From assembly GCF_003003775.1 (NCBI RefSeq), contig NZ_PVWJ01000054.1, forward strand, positions 1 through 33,426: a stretch of 33,426 bases of DNA. The letters run 5' to 3'. This document shows positions 5,412 to 12,089 of the stretch, in pieces. The notes beneath the pieces were generated by a model. That model did no database searches. It worked only from the letters and a program-made list of their open reading frames with translations, and was not told the origin of the DNA. Numbering within the stretch: the first letter of the stretch is position 1; every line of letters begins with the position of its first letter. The DNA is from Merismopedia glauca CCAP 1448/3 (GTDB lineage Bacteria > Cyanobacteriota > Cyanobacteriia > Cyanobacteriales > CCAP-1448). Made by a program: the position numbers and the translations under genes.

Positions 5412-7139
5412 TTAGACAGTTCTGTTGCTAAAACACGCGACGCGAAAACCACATATGTGGTTAACACCAGCACGCGTAAGGAAGTCACGGCAGGCAGAAC
5501 GACAAGGATAGGGACCCCAGAGCCAAGAACCGCCCCGTAGACAGTAATTCTCTTTGTCTCCACCTACATCCCAGACTCTGCTACTACTTGGTGCACCCTC
5601 ATAATTTTCATGCCAAGGATCGGCACACCATTCAAATACGTTCCCATGCAGATCGTATAATCCAAAGGCATTAGCTGGAAAACTACCTACATCAGTTGTT
5701 TGTTCTCGATAAATTCCTTTTGGTGTAGAACCGTATGTATATGTACCGTTGTAATTAGCTAAATCTGTGGTAATTGTTTCACCAAAATGAAAGGGCGTAG
5801 TGGTTCCCGCACGACACGCGTATTCCCATTCTGCTTCAGTGGGTAGGCGATATATTCTACCTGTATGGTGAGATAACCTAGCACAAAATTCTATGGCATG
5901 GTACCAATTAACTCGCTCTACAGGTCTATTAGCTCCTTTAAAATGAGATGGTTCTAGTTTGAGATCGCAGTTAATCTTCGGAAACTTGGCTACTAACGAC
6001 CACTGTGCTTGAGTTACCACAAATTTACCAATAAAAAAAGGGGAAACGGCGATTAGATGTTGCGGCTTTTCACGATCGTAGACTTTATCTCGCGTTTTGT
6101 CACGATCAGATCTTTCCCCTATTGGCGAACCCATCATAAATGTACCGCCAGGTATCGATACAATGTCTAGGGTTACCCCTCCACCCAAATCTTCAGTCAA
6201 GTATTCTGCTTGTTTAGTGGTTTTAGACTCTACTAAAACAGTCTTTTTACTGAATAACCCTCTTTCTTCCGATTTTAAAGTCACTACCTCAAATTTAAAT
6301 GTCTTTAAAACAGGTAGCTTTACACTAGGTTTACCCAGCAAATCCAGCCACTCCTTGACTGACTGAGGGCGATTTTGGGGTAGTAATTCCATCCCCTTCA
6401 TAATGGCTTGATTCACCCTGTCGCTAATTTTGGGGTTGTGCTGCTTGGGGTCTTTTAAAGACTCTTCATGCCGATAAATCGAGGCTAAAAGCCTTTCTTG
6501 AGTCAATAAAACATATAGGGTAGCTGCTAGAGCGTAAACATCCGTATAAGCCCCAAATTTACCGTGTTTCTCATATTGCTCTGGGGGTGCATACCCATGA
6601 GTTTTATAATTTGTCAAACTGAGAGACTGACCCAAGTTAAATTCACGAGCTAGTCCAAAATCGATTAAAACTGGTAATTTGGTATCTTGGCGCAAGATAA
6701 TGTTGTTGGGCTTGATATCTCGATGCAATAAACCAATATTGTGGATAAATTGTAGCGCATCTCCCACTTTCTCAATAATAGATATGGCTTCGGCTTCGGA
6801 AAATACGCCACGATCTGCGATATAACTGGCTAAATCTTCTCCAGCTACATATTCCATCACCATGCCCCACATTCCCTCTTCTTGAATCAGGTCATAAATG
6901 GGTACAATATGCCGATGAGGACATCTGGCTAACCGTTGGGCTTCGGTGACAAATTTCTGGTGTTCTGTGGCAAAAGTCGCTTCTAGTTCTCGCTGGGGGT
7001 TGAGGGTTTTGATGGCGACTAATCTATCTAAATAGGTATCTCTGGCTTTGTAAGTAATCCCAAATCCGCCACTGGCAATATGTTTTTCAATGATGTATTT
7101 ACCGTTTTGAATTGGTTGGTTGGGTTTCCAAAATTGCAT
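5412..7139 (-). CDS. Ser/Thr protein kinase fused to an FGE-sulfatase (CLec-like) domain, probable DGR target
   Basis: The N-terminus is a complete eukaryotic-type kinase: glycine loop GGFGIT (24-29), catalytic Lys in VAIK (44), HRDIKPNN (139-146), DFG (160-162) and APPEQYE (184-190). A linker of about 45 residues leads to an FGE-sulfatase/SUMF1-type domain (about 320-575) with IPGGTFMMGS, PTEAEWEYACRAG, GLYDLHGNVFEWCAD and LRGGSW...CRSACR...GFRVA. No transmembrane helix is visible. FGE itself oxidises a sulfatase Cys; in many bacterial relatives this fold only serves as a binding scaffold. In cyanobacteria, kinase or other effector domains fused to this fold are known targets of diversity-generating retroelements. 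Residues 540-563 look diversified (see the separate entry). A reasonable inference is a sensor in which the variable C-terminus binds a ligand and the kinase signals. The ATG at 7139 gives a normal kinase start. Confidence 0.9.
   Translation of the reverse strand: MQFWKPNQPIQNGKYIIEKHIASGGFGITYKARDTYLDRLVAIKTLNPQRELEATFATEHQKFVTEAQRLARCPHRHIVPIYDLIQEEGMWGMVMEYVAGEDLASYIADRGVFSEAEAISIIEKVGDALQFIHNIGLLHRDIKPNNIILRQDTKLPVLIDFGLAREFNLGQSLSLTNYKTHGYAPPEQYEKHGKFGAYTDVYALAATLYVLLTQERLLASIYRHEESLKDPKQHNPKISDRVNQAIMKGMELLPQNRPQSVKEWLDLLGKPSVKLPVLKTFKFEVVTLKSEERGLFSKKTVLVESKTTKQAEYLTEDLGGGVTLDIVSIPGGTFMMGSPIGERSDRDKTRDKVYDREKPQHLIAVSPFFIGKFVVTQAQWSLVAKFPKINCDLKLEPSHFKGANRPVERVNWYHAIEFCARLSHHTGRIYRLPTEAEWEYACRAGTTTPFHFGETITTDLANYNGTYTYGSTPKGIYREQTTDVGSFPANAFGLYDLHGNVFEWCADPWHENYEGAPSSSRVWDVGGDKENYCLRGGSWLWGPYPCRSACRDFLTRAGVNHICGFRVACFSNRTV
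5447..5462. repeat. 16-bp perfect palindrome inside the variable region
   Basis: aaccacatatgtggtt is its own reverse complement and lies across the codons for residues 560-565 of the kinase-FGE protein, where variability ends and the constant GFRV motif begins. It could be chance, or a hairpin or cruciform near the 3' end of the region. Confidence 0.5.
5451..5522 (-). other. Putative variable region (VR) of a diversity-generating retroelement target
   Basis: DGRs copy a template repeat into a target gene while randomising adenines, so Asn (AAC/AAT) codons become NNC/NNT codons. The sense codons here include ctc (L540), ccc (P543), tat, cct, tgc (C550), gac, ttc, ctt (D552-L554), gtt (V559), cac (H561) and tgt (C563), at positions usually Asn in this family. 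They alternate with constant CRSA, TRA and GFRV. The sense strand opposite 5441-5540 has 9 A and 34 T in 100 nt; opposite 5641-5740 it has 34 A and 28 T. The exceptions tgg (W541) and ata (I562) do not end in a pyrimidine. The template and reverse transcriptase are not in the window. Confidence 0.65.
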
Positions 7140-7198
7140 GGTGATGGATGAGAGATAACCTGTTTCTATTTTGTCGCAAATCTAGCCAGGAAATCAAT

Positions 7199-7253
7199 GA
7201 TGCGTTGGCGATTGAAATCGCGGCTATACAAACAAAGTCCGCCTGCGCGGACT
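7199..7253 (+). repeat. Dispersed repeat, copy 3 (agtccgc hairpin)
   Basis: It begins gatgcgttggcgattgaaat, then ctatacaaacaaagtccgcc and gcggact, nearly identical to 1718-1776. It is followed at once by arm-plus-hairpin copy B. The two families are also neighbours at 5128-5256, there with the agtccgc unit inverted. Confidence 0.75.
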
Positions 7254-7309
7254 TGTAATACCAAATCACTAAATATTTGCTACATATAAATTATCTGTAG
7301 GGGCGCAAA
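7254..7309 (+). repeat. Arm-plus-hairpin repeat, copy B (hairpin broken)
   Basis: The arm ataccaaatcactaaat, then tgctacatata and ctgtaggggcgcaa, matches copy A. The second half of the hairpin is missing: after gcgcaaagc the sequence diverges, so this copy is truncated. Confidence 0.7.
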
Positions 7310-7350
7310 GCATTCATTGATGTTAATTTAACGGTAAAAGCCTTGCTCCG

Positions 7351-7399
7351 CCGTGAACTCAAGTTCACGGCTCATAGCTCAAGTCCACTGAAGTGGACT
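7351..7399 (+). repeat. Double-hairpin element, copy 1
   Basis: Hairpin one is ccgtgaactcaagttcacgg (7351-7370), the linker is ctcatagctca, and hairpin two is agtccactgaagtggact (7382-7399). Each stem is perfect with a 2-nt centre. The same layout with different stem sequences occurs at 7415-7463, 12027-12076 and 13802-13848. Confidence 0.7.
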
Positions 7400-7414
7400 G
7401 AAAACAGTTCTTAG

Positions 7415-7463
7415 AGTCCTCTTTAGAGGACTTTCGCTATGAGACAGGGGTTTTCAACCCCTG
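7415..7463 (-). repeat. Double-hairpin element, copy 2 (inverted)
   Basis: Read on the minus strand, hairpin one is caggggttgaaaacccctg, the linker is tctcatagcgaa, and hairpin two is agtcctctaaagaggact. It lies 15 bases from copy 1 in the opposite orientation, upstream of the prenyltransferase gene. Both stems are perfect but differ in sequence from copy 1. Confidence 0.7.
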
Positions 7464-7566
7464 GCGGTTGTGGCTCAAAACCAGGGTGCAGCAATTATTT
7501 GAGCCTTAAGGTGATACCGAGACGGCTATCCCACAATTAATTGAAAAAAGTTATAAAATCGGACTC
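7464..7566 (+). other. Upstream region of the prenyltransferase gene
   Basis: No gene is present. An A/T-rich tataaaat at 7552-7559 resembles a -10 box, but it ends only 7 bases before the ATG, which would give a nearly leaderless transcript. No clear Shine-Dalgarno sequence is present. Confidence 0.3.
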
Positions 7567-8454
7567 ATGTTGACTCAGCCTACTTCAGCTTCAGAACCAA
7601 CTTGGTATACAGTCTTTCGCCTGCTTAGGTGGCATAAACCCGAAGGCAGGTTAATTTTAATGATTCCTGCCCTCTGGGCATTGTTTTTAGCGGCTCAAGC
7701 TCATCCACCTTTGCCTTTATTGGGTACAATTGTGGTAGGGACTTTGGCGACTAGTGCGGCTGGTTGTGTTATTAATGATTTGTGGGATCGAGATATCGAT
7801 CCGCAAGTAGCAAGAACTAGCGATCGCCCTCTAGCTTCCCGTGCTTTGTCTGTGAAAACGGGAATTGTTGTCTTTTTTATCTCTCTGATTTGTGCCGGAA
7901 TCCTGTCTTTATATCTCAATCAACTCACATTTTGGCTTTGTGTCGCCGCAGTTCCGGTAATTATTCTTTATCCTTTGGCTAAACGGGTTTTTCCGATTCC
8001 GCAACTGGTGCTTTCCATCGCTTGGGGGTTTGCCGTTTTAATTAGTTGGACGGCAGTTACTGGTAAGCTGGAATCTGCGACTTGGCTTTTGTGGGGCGCT
8101 ACGGTATTGTGGACTTTAGGATTTGATACCGTCTATGCAATGGCAGATCGGGAAGACGATAGCCTAGTTGGGATTAATTCTAGTGCTTTGTTTTTTGGGA
8201 AATATGTAGCCGAAGCGATCGCTCTATTTTATCTAGGTACGGCGGTATTATTAGGGTATCTAGCCGTACAGTTGCAACTAAGTTGGGCTTTTTGGCTGTC
8301 TTTAGCTGTCGCTGTCGGTTTTTGGGGTTGGGGATATCTCCGCTTGCGTCAAACCAACCTACCTGCGGCTAGTTACGGACAAATGTTTCGCGAAAACGTC
8401 TGGATTGGCTTTATTTTACTGGCTGGGATGATTTTGGGTCTTTTGGTCAAATGA
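7567..8454 (+). CDS. plqA: 4-hydroxybenzoate solanesyltransferase-type UbiA prenyltransferase (plastoquinone synthesis)
   Basis: This integral membrane enzyme should attach the long prenyl tail to 4-hydroxybenzoate, an early step of cyanobacterial plastoquinone-9 synthesis. Both Asp-rich motifs that bind magnesium and prenyl diphosphate are present: NDLWDRDID (residues 70-78) and ADREDD (193-198). RPLASR (88-92) follows the first motif as in UbiA proteins. About eight hydrophobic segments cover most of the 295 residues. UbiA relatives also make menaquinone, tocopherol, chlorophyll tails and haem O; the DREDD motif and the N-terminal RWHKPEG segment favour the hydroxybenzoate branch. The stop codon overlaps the next start (ATGA at 8451-8454), so the next gene is translationally coupled. 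Confidence 0.9.
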   Translation: MLTQPTSASEPTWYTVFRLLRWHKPEGRLILMIPALWALFLAAQAHPPLPLLGTIVVGTLATSAAGCVINDLWDRDIDPQVARTSDRPLASRALSVKTGIVVFFISLICAGILSLYLNQLTFWLCVAAVPVIILYPLAKRVFPIPQLVLSIAWGFAVLISWTAVTGKLESATWLLWGATVLWTLGFDTVYAMADREDDSLVGINSSALFFGKYVAEAIALFYLGTAVLLGYLAVQLQLSWAFWLSLAVAVGFWGWGYLRLRQTNLPAASYGQMFRENVWIGFILLAGMILGLLVK

Positions 8455-8951
8455 GTCAAAAAGTTATAATTGGGGTGATGGGACCTGGTACAAGTGCCAC
8501 TCAGAGAGATTTAGAACTGGCATCGGAACTGGGTCAATTAATCGCTGAATCTGGCTGGGTACTCCTGACTGGAGGGAGAAACCAAGGAGTGATGGAAGCG
8601 GCTAGTCGAGGTGCAAAGGCTGCTGGTGGTTTGACTATCGGGATTTTACCAGGGAGCGATCGCTCTGGAGTATCTGAGTTTGTGGATGTGGCGATCGTGA
8701 CGGATTTAGGTCATGCTCGAAATAATGTTAACGTGCTATCTAGCGATGCGATCGTTGTTTGCGGGATGGGTTTGGGTACGGCTTCAGAAGTAGCTTTGGC
8801 TTTGAAGCAAGGTAAAAGAGTCATTTTGCTAGGGTGCGATTTAGAAACTCAAAAGTTTTGGCAAAAGTTATCTTCTTTGGTGTTAATCGCTGAGACACCA
8901 CCAGAAGCTATGCAAAAGATGCAAAATCTCTTGTCGAGGTTACTTAACTAG
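8451..8951 (+). CDS. TIGR00725-type SLOG-fold protein (LOG-like)
   Basis: This 166-residue Rossmann-like protein belongs to the group around cytokinin-activating LOG and DprA (SLOG fold). It shows IGVMGPGTS at the N-terminus, the nucleotide-binding loop WVLLTGGRNQGVMEAASRGA (about residues 36-55), GLTIGILPG and GMGLGTASEVALALKQGKRVI. The strict LOG signature PGGxGTxxE appears here only as GMGLGTASE, so the usual phosphoribohydrolase reaction is uncertain. The start codon overlaps the stop of the prenyltransferase gene by 4 bases, so the two are co-expressed. What a nucleotide-binding SLOG protein does alongside plastoquinone synthesis is not known to me. Confidence 0.8.
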   Translation: MSQKVIIGVMGPGTSATQRDLELASELGQLIAESGWVLLTGGRNQGVMEAASRGAKAAGGLTIGILPGSDRSGVSEFVDVAIVTDLGHARNNVNVLSSDAIVVCGMGLGTASEVALALKQGKRVILLGCDLETQKFWQKLSSLVLIAETPPEAMQKMQNLLSRLLN

Positions 8952-8982
8952 TAGAAAAGGGAAAACTGGGAAAAGAATCTGA

Positions 8983-9302
8983 AAAAAACTTTTATTTTTA
9001 CCCGCTCATAATGAGGGTGATTTTACGTCAGTTGAGTTAGTAGATGGTCGCAAAGGCTATATCCTATCGAGCGAGTTACTAGATTATCAACAACGAGATC
9101 CCAGCAAAGTATCAAGAGCGAAAATTTTGAAAACTGCACAACAGTTGTTAGAGCAACCTATAAGCGTGGTGCTTCTCACATTTATGTAGGCGATCGCCGC
9201 TTTATTAATGCGATCGGCTCTAAGGGTGTGAGTTATGACTCTTTAGATAACCCTTATTTTGCAAAGCGTTTCTTAGGTGCAAAAAGGATTATCCCTAATT
9301 AG
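8983..9302 (+). pseudogene. Decayed NlpC/P60-family cell-wall hydrolase
   Basis: Frame one (8983 to about 9155) encodes what looks like the end of an SH3-like domain (VELVDGRKGYI) and the first helix of an NlpC/P60 domain (RAKILKTAQQLLEQP). After a shift to the next frame, the sequence reads YKRGASHIYVGDRRFINA and SKGVSYDSLDNPYFAKRF to a stop at 9300-9302. This resembles the family's C-terminal part with the catalytic His (SHIYVGD...FINA). The middle, including the catalytic DCSG cysteine, has been deleted, and no start codon is present. Intact relatives cleave peptidoglycan stem peptides. The assignment rests on remembered family motifs. Confidence 0.55.
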
Positions 9303-9320
9303 TCTAAAAATTAGGGATAA
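9289..9320. terminator. 12-bp inverted repeat between two convergent pseudogenes
   Basis: ttatccctaatt (9289-9300) pairs with aattagggataa (9309-9320) around an 8-nt loop. The left arm overlaps the end of the NlpC/P60 remnant and the repeat lies 15 bases from the end of the RskA remnant, so it may have been a bidirectional terminator. The stem is AT-rich, so it would be weak. Confidence 0.45.
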
Positions 9321-9334
9321 GTCAGGCTAAATCT

Positions 9335-9624
9335 TCAGATTGATAAACTGCTCTGCATCACAGTTGCACCTGTGGGTTCTGGAAGAGACTTTAACGGCTC
9401 AATCGTAATTTTAGCTGCTGATATTGCTGGCATAGAGCTATCCATTGGTAATTGCACTAAAACCTTCCCTTTAGAGTCAGGTTGAAAATCTCCACAGTTA
9501 ATCTTTTTATCCCCACTCATAGCCCATAACCTGTAAACTTGTCCTTAACCAATTAGGACACTAGCGGCGATAGTGCCGCCCAAACCGAGCCAAGTACTTG
9601 AGTGACAAAATTCTGACACGATAA
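9335..9624 (-). pseudogene. Remnant of an RskA-like anti-sigma factor
   Basis: Read on the minus strand, one frame gives a hydrophobic piece WLGLGGTIAASVLIG (a membrane-segment remnant), an in-frame TAA at 9545-9547, then GQVYRLWAMSGDKKINCGDF and QPDSKGKVLVQLP to IEPLKSLPEPTG. The last part is the typical extracytoplasmic RskA domain (YxLWA...G.F.PD..G...V.LP...VT.EP..G.P.PTG). An internal deletion appears to have joined the membrane segment directly to the domain, and the N-terminal zinc-finger region is gone. An ATG at 9520 gives a 61-residue open frame, but it is only the 3' piece. No sigma factor gene is nearby. Confidence 0.6.
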
Positions 9625-9664
9625 AATTGGAGTTTTTCACGGTTCCTTTTAATGTTTCTTGACC

Positions 9665-10285
9665 TTAACTGGTGACACGCCCTAGTTCGCGGATAGTTTC
9701 TAGAATTCCTTCATCGGTAGGTTTTTGGTTTGGAGTAACTTTTTGAGTAGACTGATGGCGATCGACAGACTTCCGCATAAATTGAAGATAGTTACTCAAT
9801 AAATCTAAACTTATAACTGCTTGAGTTCCCGATCCGGTAAACTCGTTTCGTAAGTAATTCAATCCGGCTTCAGTAATCCAAACTTCGCACTTTTGTCTTT
9901 TCATCCCCGATTCCATCGCCACAAGTCCCCGTTCAGCTAAACTTTGAACTAGGCGATCGCGTTCTGCAACTTTGACATTTTTCATGCCCTTAATTTGACT
10001 GGGAATCAACTTTCCACCAGCTTTCAATAAGACTTGTAAAAGTTTATATTCCACTGGCGATATGGGTAACTTAGTCATATCCATCTTCAGCACGTTTTTA
10101 CCTGCTGAAGTAATCCGCAAGTTGGTGATTTCGCGCTCAAAATCGATTAAACCGCGATCGCTCAAAGCACGGCAAATTTTAGTCTTATCTTGCTTAAAAC
10201 TGTCGAAAATAGAAGCTGATACTAGCGAACGGTATTCAGTGCAACCCAATAACTTTAAAACAAACTTTAATTCCTTAGATTCCAT
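9665..10285 (-). CDS. Protein of unknown function with two winged-helix-like repeats
   Basis: I do not recognise a named family for this 206-residue protein. Its two halves look alike. The first has TKICRALSDRGLIDFERE then LRITSAGKNVLK (about residues 34-67); the second has RDRLVQSLAERGLVAMESG then VWITEAGLNYLR (about 108-147). Each has the shape of a recognition helix, beta wing and final helix of a winged-helix DNA-binding domain. The start is well supported: agga lies 6 bases before the ATG. The last 35 residues are polar and end in ETIRELGRV. There is no membrane segment. A role in transcription is plausible but unproven. Its immediate downstream neighbour is the dead anti-sigma factor on the same strand. 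Confidence 0.65.
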   Translation of the reverse strand: MESKELKFVLKLLGCTEYRSLVSASIFDSFKQDKTKICRALSDRGLIDFEREITNLRITSAGKNVLKMDMTKLPISPVEYKLLQVLLKAGGKLIPSQIKGMKNVKVAERDRLVQSLAERGLVAMESGMKRQKCEVWITEAGLNYLRNEFTGSGTQAVISLDLLSNYLQFMRKSVDRHQSTQKVTPNQKPTDEGILETIRELGRVTS

Positions 10286-10665
10286 AATTAATCCTGATTA
10301 AGTCGATAAATCTCCTAGATTAGGATGCCCTATCCAGAGATTTAAATAACATTTGTGCAGATTAATCAGGAAATTTGAGAATTTAGTGGCGGTTGCGATA
10401 AAACGATGTTATAACAGTGCTGAAAGCTACTCAAGCTCTTCTCAAGCTGGTTTAACAACTTTTTGACTTACTTAATACTGGGGAATGAACGCCTCAGCTT
10501 ATATAGACGCGATGCACAATCTCAACGTACTTCGTGAGGGATGCGCTATTGCTGGCAATAAATCATCACTATTCGTGAGTAAGTAACTATGCGCCTCTAT
10601 ATTCAGAAGTTTATTTGTTTAAAACAGGAATAAACCAGTTCATTAGCCTTAATTTAGGACAATTA
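10286..10665. other. Intergenic region between the winged-helix gene and the haloperoxidase gene
   Basis: No open frame of note. taatcctgatta at about 10289 and taatcagga at about 10364 are partly complementary and flank an AT-rich stretch, possibly regulatory for the divergent genes. The rest shows no repeat family seen elsewhere in the window. Confidence 0.4.
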
Positions 10666-12012
10666 ATGATGGATGCAATTCTTTACTGGAACAATATCGC
10701 CTTAGAAGCTGTAGCAATAGATCATACAAATACTCCAGCCAAAGGCGAACAAAAGGCAATACCTGCCAAAGGTGAACAAGGAGGACCAACTCGCACCGCC
10801 AGGGCTTTAGCGATCGTCCATTTGGCGATGTATGATGCCTTCAACAGCATTGCTGGAGGTTCTACTCCTTACCTGCCAAATTTACCTGTAGCACCACCAG
10901 GAGCCTCACCAGAAGCGGCTATCAACGAAGCTGCGGCTATAACCCTGATCGCACTTTATTCTAGTCAACGCGATCGCATTTGGCAAGCCAGTCAAAAGTT
11001 CCTCTCCGATTTACCTGGAACTACTTCCAATATTGAAGCAGGTATCGATCAAGGTCGTCTAGTTGCGGCGGCAATTCTCGAAAATCGCAGTCAAGATGGT
11101 TCGGGAAAAGAGCAAGATTTACCTTACGTACCCAGTCAAGAACCTGGAAAACATCGCCCCGATCCTCAAAATCCCAATCAAGGATTCCTCACCCCAAATT
11201 GGGGAAAAGTCGCAACTTTTGCCATTGATATTGATAACTATTTAGCCTCTCCACCACCACCATCAAATAGTCCTAAATATACAGAAGATTTTCAAGATGT
11301 TAAACAAAAAGGTGTAATTAGTGGCGGAACGCGCACTTCCGAAGAAACCGCAATTGGTCTTTATTGGGCTTATGATGGGGCACAAAAACTTGGTACTCCT
11401 CCTAGATTATACAATCAAGTTGTCCGACAAATTGCCCTGAAAAAAGGGAATAATTTGGGACAAAATGCCCGTCTATTTGCCTTAATAAATATGGCAATGG
11501 GCGATGCTGGAATTCAATGCTGGCTCTCTAAATATTACTACAACGTTTGGCGACCAGTAGTTGGCATTCGCGAAGCTAGTCCTACTTTGGGACCTACTGG
11601 TAAAGGAGATAATAATCCTAATACTAAAGCCGATCCATTTTGGCTACCTTTAGGTGCGCCTAGAACCAATCAAGTTGGAGAAAAAAACTTTACGCCAGGT
11701 TTCCCCGCTTATCCTTCTGGACACGCTACATTTGGAGCAGCTTGTTTTGATATGGTAAGTTTATTTTATGGTACTGATGACCTGCCATTCGATTTTGTTT
11801 CTGAAGAATTAAATGGTGAGAGCCTTGATGTTAATGGCTCAGTTAGAACGAAACATAAAAGGCATTTTAATAAGCTATCTGATGCCATTATCGAAAATGC
11901 CCGCAGTCGTGTTTATTTAGGAGTACATTGGCAATTTGATGCTGATAGTGGAGTGGAATCAGGTAAACAAATTGCAGGCGATATTTTCAATAATTTCCTA
12001 ACACCTTGTTAG
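10666..12012 (+). CDS. Vanadium-dependent haloperoxidase (PAP2 superfamily)
   Basis: The enzyme oxidises halides with hydrogen peroxide at a bound vanadate; acid phosphatases share the fold. The vanadate-site residues are recognisable: Arg in YYNVWRPVVGI, the PSGH loop in FPAYPSGHATFGAA, and RSRVYLGVHWQFDADSG, which carries the second Arg and the vanadate-ligating His. The N-terminal ILYWNNIALEA and RALAIVHLAMYDAFN helices are typical of the chloroperoxidase-like group. I prefer the ATG at 10666, with agga 6-7 bases upstream; a TTG at 10615 would add 17 residues. No signal peptide follows the ATG, so export would need another route. Halide preference (Cl, Br or I) cannot be told from sequence. 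It stands alone, followed by hairpin repeats. Confidence 0.88.
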   Translation: MMDAILYWNNIALEAVAIDHTNTPAKGEQKAIPAKGEQGGPTRTARALAIVHLAMYDAFNSIAGGSTPYLPNLPVAPPGASPEAAINEAAAITLIALYSSQRDRIWQASQKFLSDLPGTTSNIEAGIDQGRLVAAAILENRSQDGSGKEQDLPYVPSQEPGKHRPDPQNPNQGFLTPNWGKVATFAIDIDNYLASPPPPSNSPKYTEDFQDVKQKGVISGGTRTSEETAIGLYWAYDGAQKLGTPPRLYNQVVRQIALKKGNNLGQNARLFALINMAMGDAGIQCWLSKYYYNVWRPVVGIREASPTLGPTGKGDNNPNTKADPFWLPLGAPRTNQVGEKNFTPGFPAYPSGHATFGAACFDMVSLFYGTDDLPFDFVSEELNGESLDVNGSVRTKHKRHFNKLSDAIIENARSRVYLGVHWQFDADSGVESGKQIAGDIFNNFLTPC

Positions 12013-12026
12013 TATAATCACAACTT

Positions 12027-12076
12027 CCAGGGGTTCAAAACCTCTGGCTCATAGCGAAAGTTATCTCAAGATGACT
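12027..12076 (+). repeat. Double-hairpin element, copy 3
   Basis: Hairpin one contains caggggttcaaaacctctg (12028-12046), the linker is gctcatagcgaa, and hairpin two is agttatctcaagatgact (12059-12076). Relative to copy 2, changes on the two sides of hairpin two still allow pairing through a G-T pair. It lies just after the haloperoxidase stop codon. Confidence 0.65.
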
Positions 12077-12089
12077 AGTGGAGATTTCA

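Noticed and set aside
5345-5563. Open frame on the minus strand overlapping the variable region in another frame (72 codons)
   Set aside because: It lies within the kinase-FGE coding sequence, starts inside the FGE domain and has no ribosome binding site. Its openness reflects the adenine-poor, stop-poor sequence of the variable region.
7351-7463. CRISPR array
   Set aside because: The repeated hairpins are not evenly spaced, have no constant repeat with unique spacers, and no cas gene is present.
10615-10665. TTG start for the haloperoxidase
   Set aside because: The ATG at 10666 has an agga Shine-Dalgarno-like sequence at good spacing, and the family begins with the segment that follows it.
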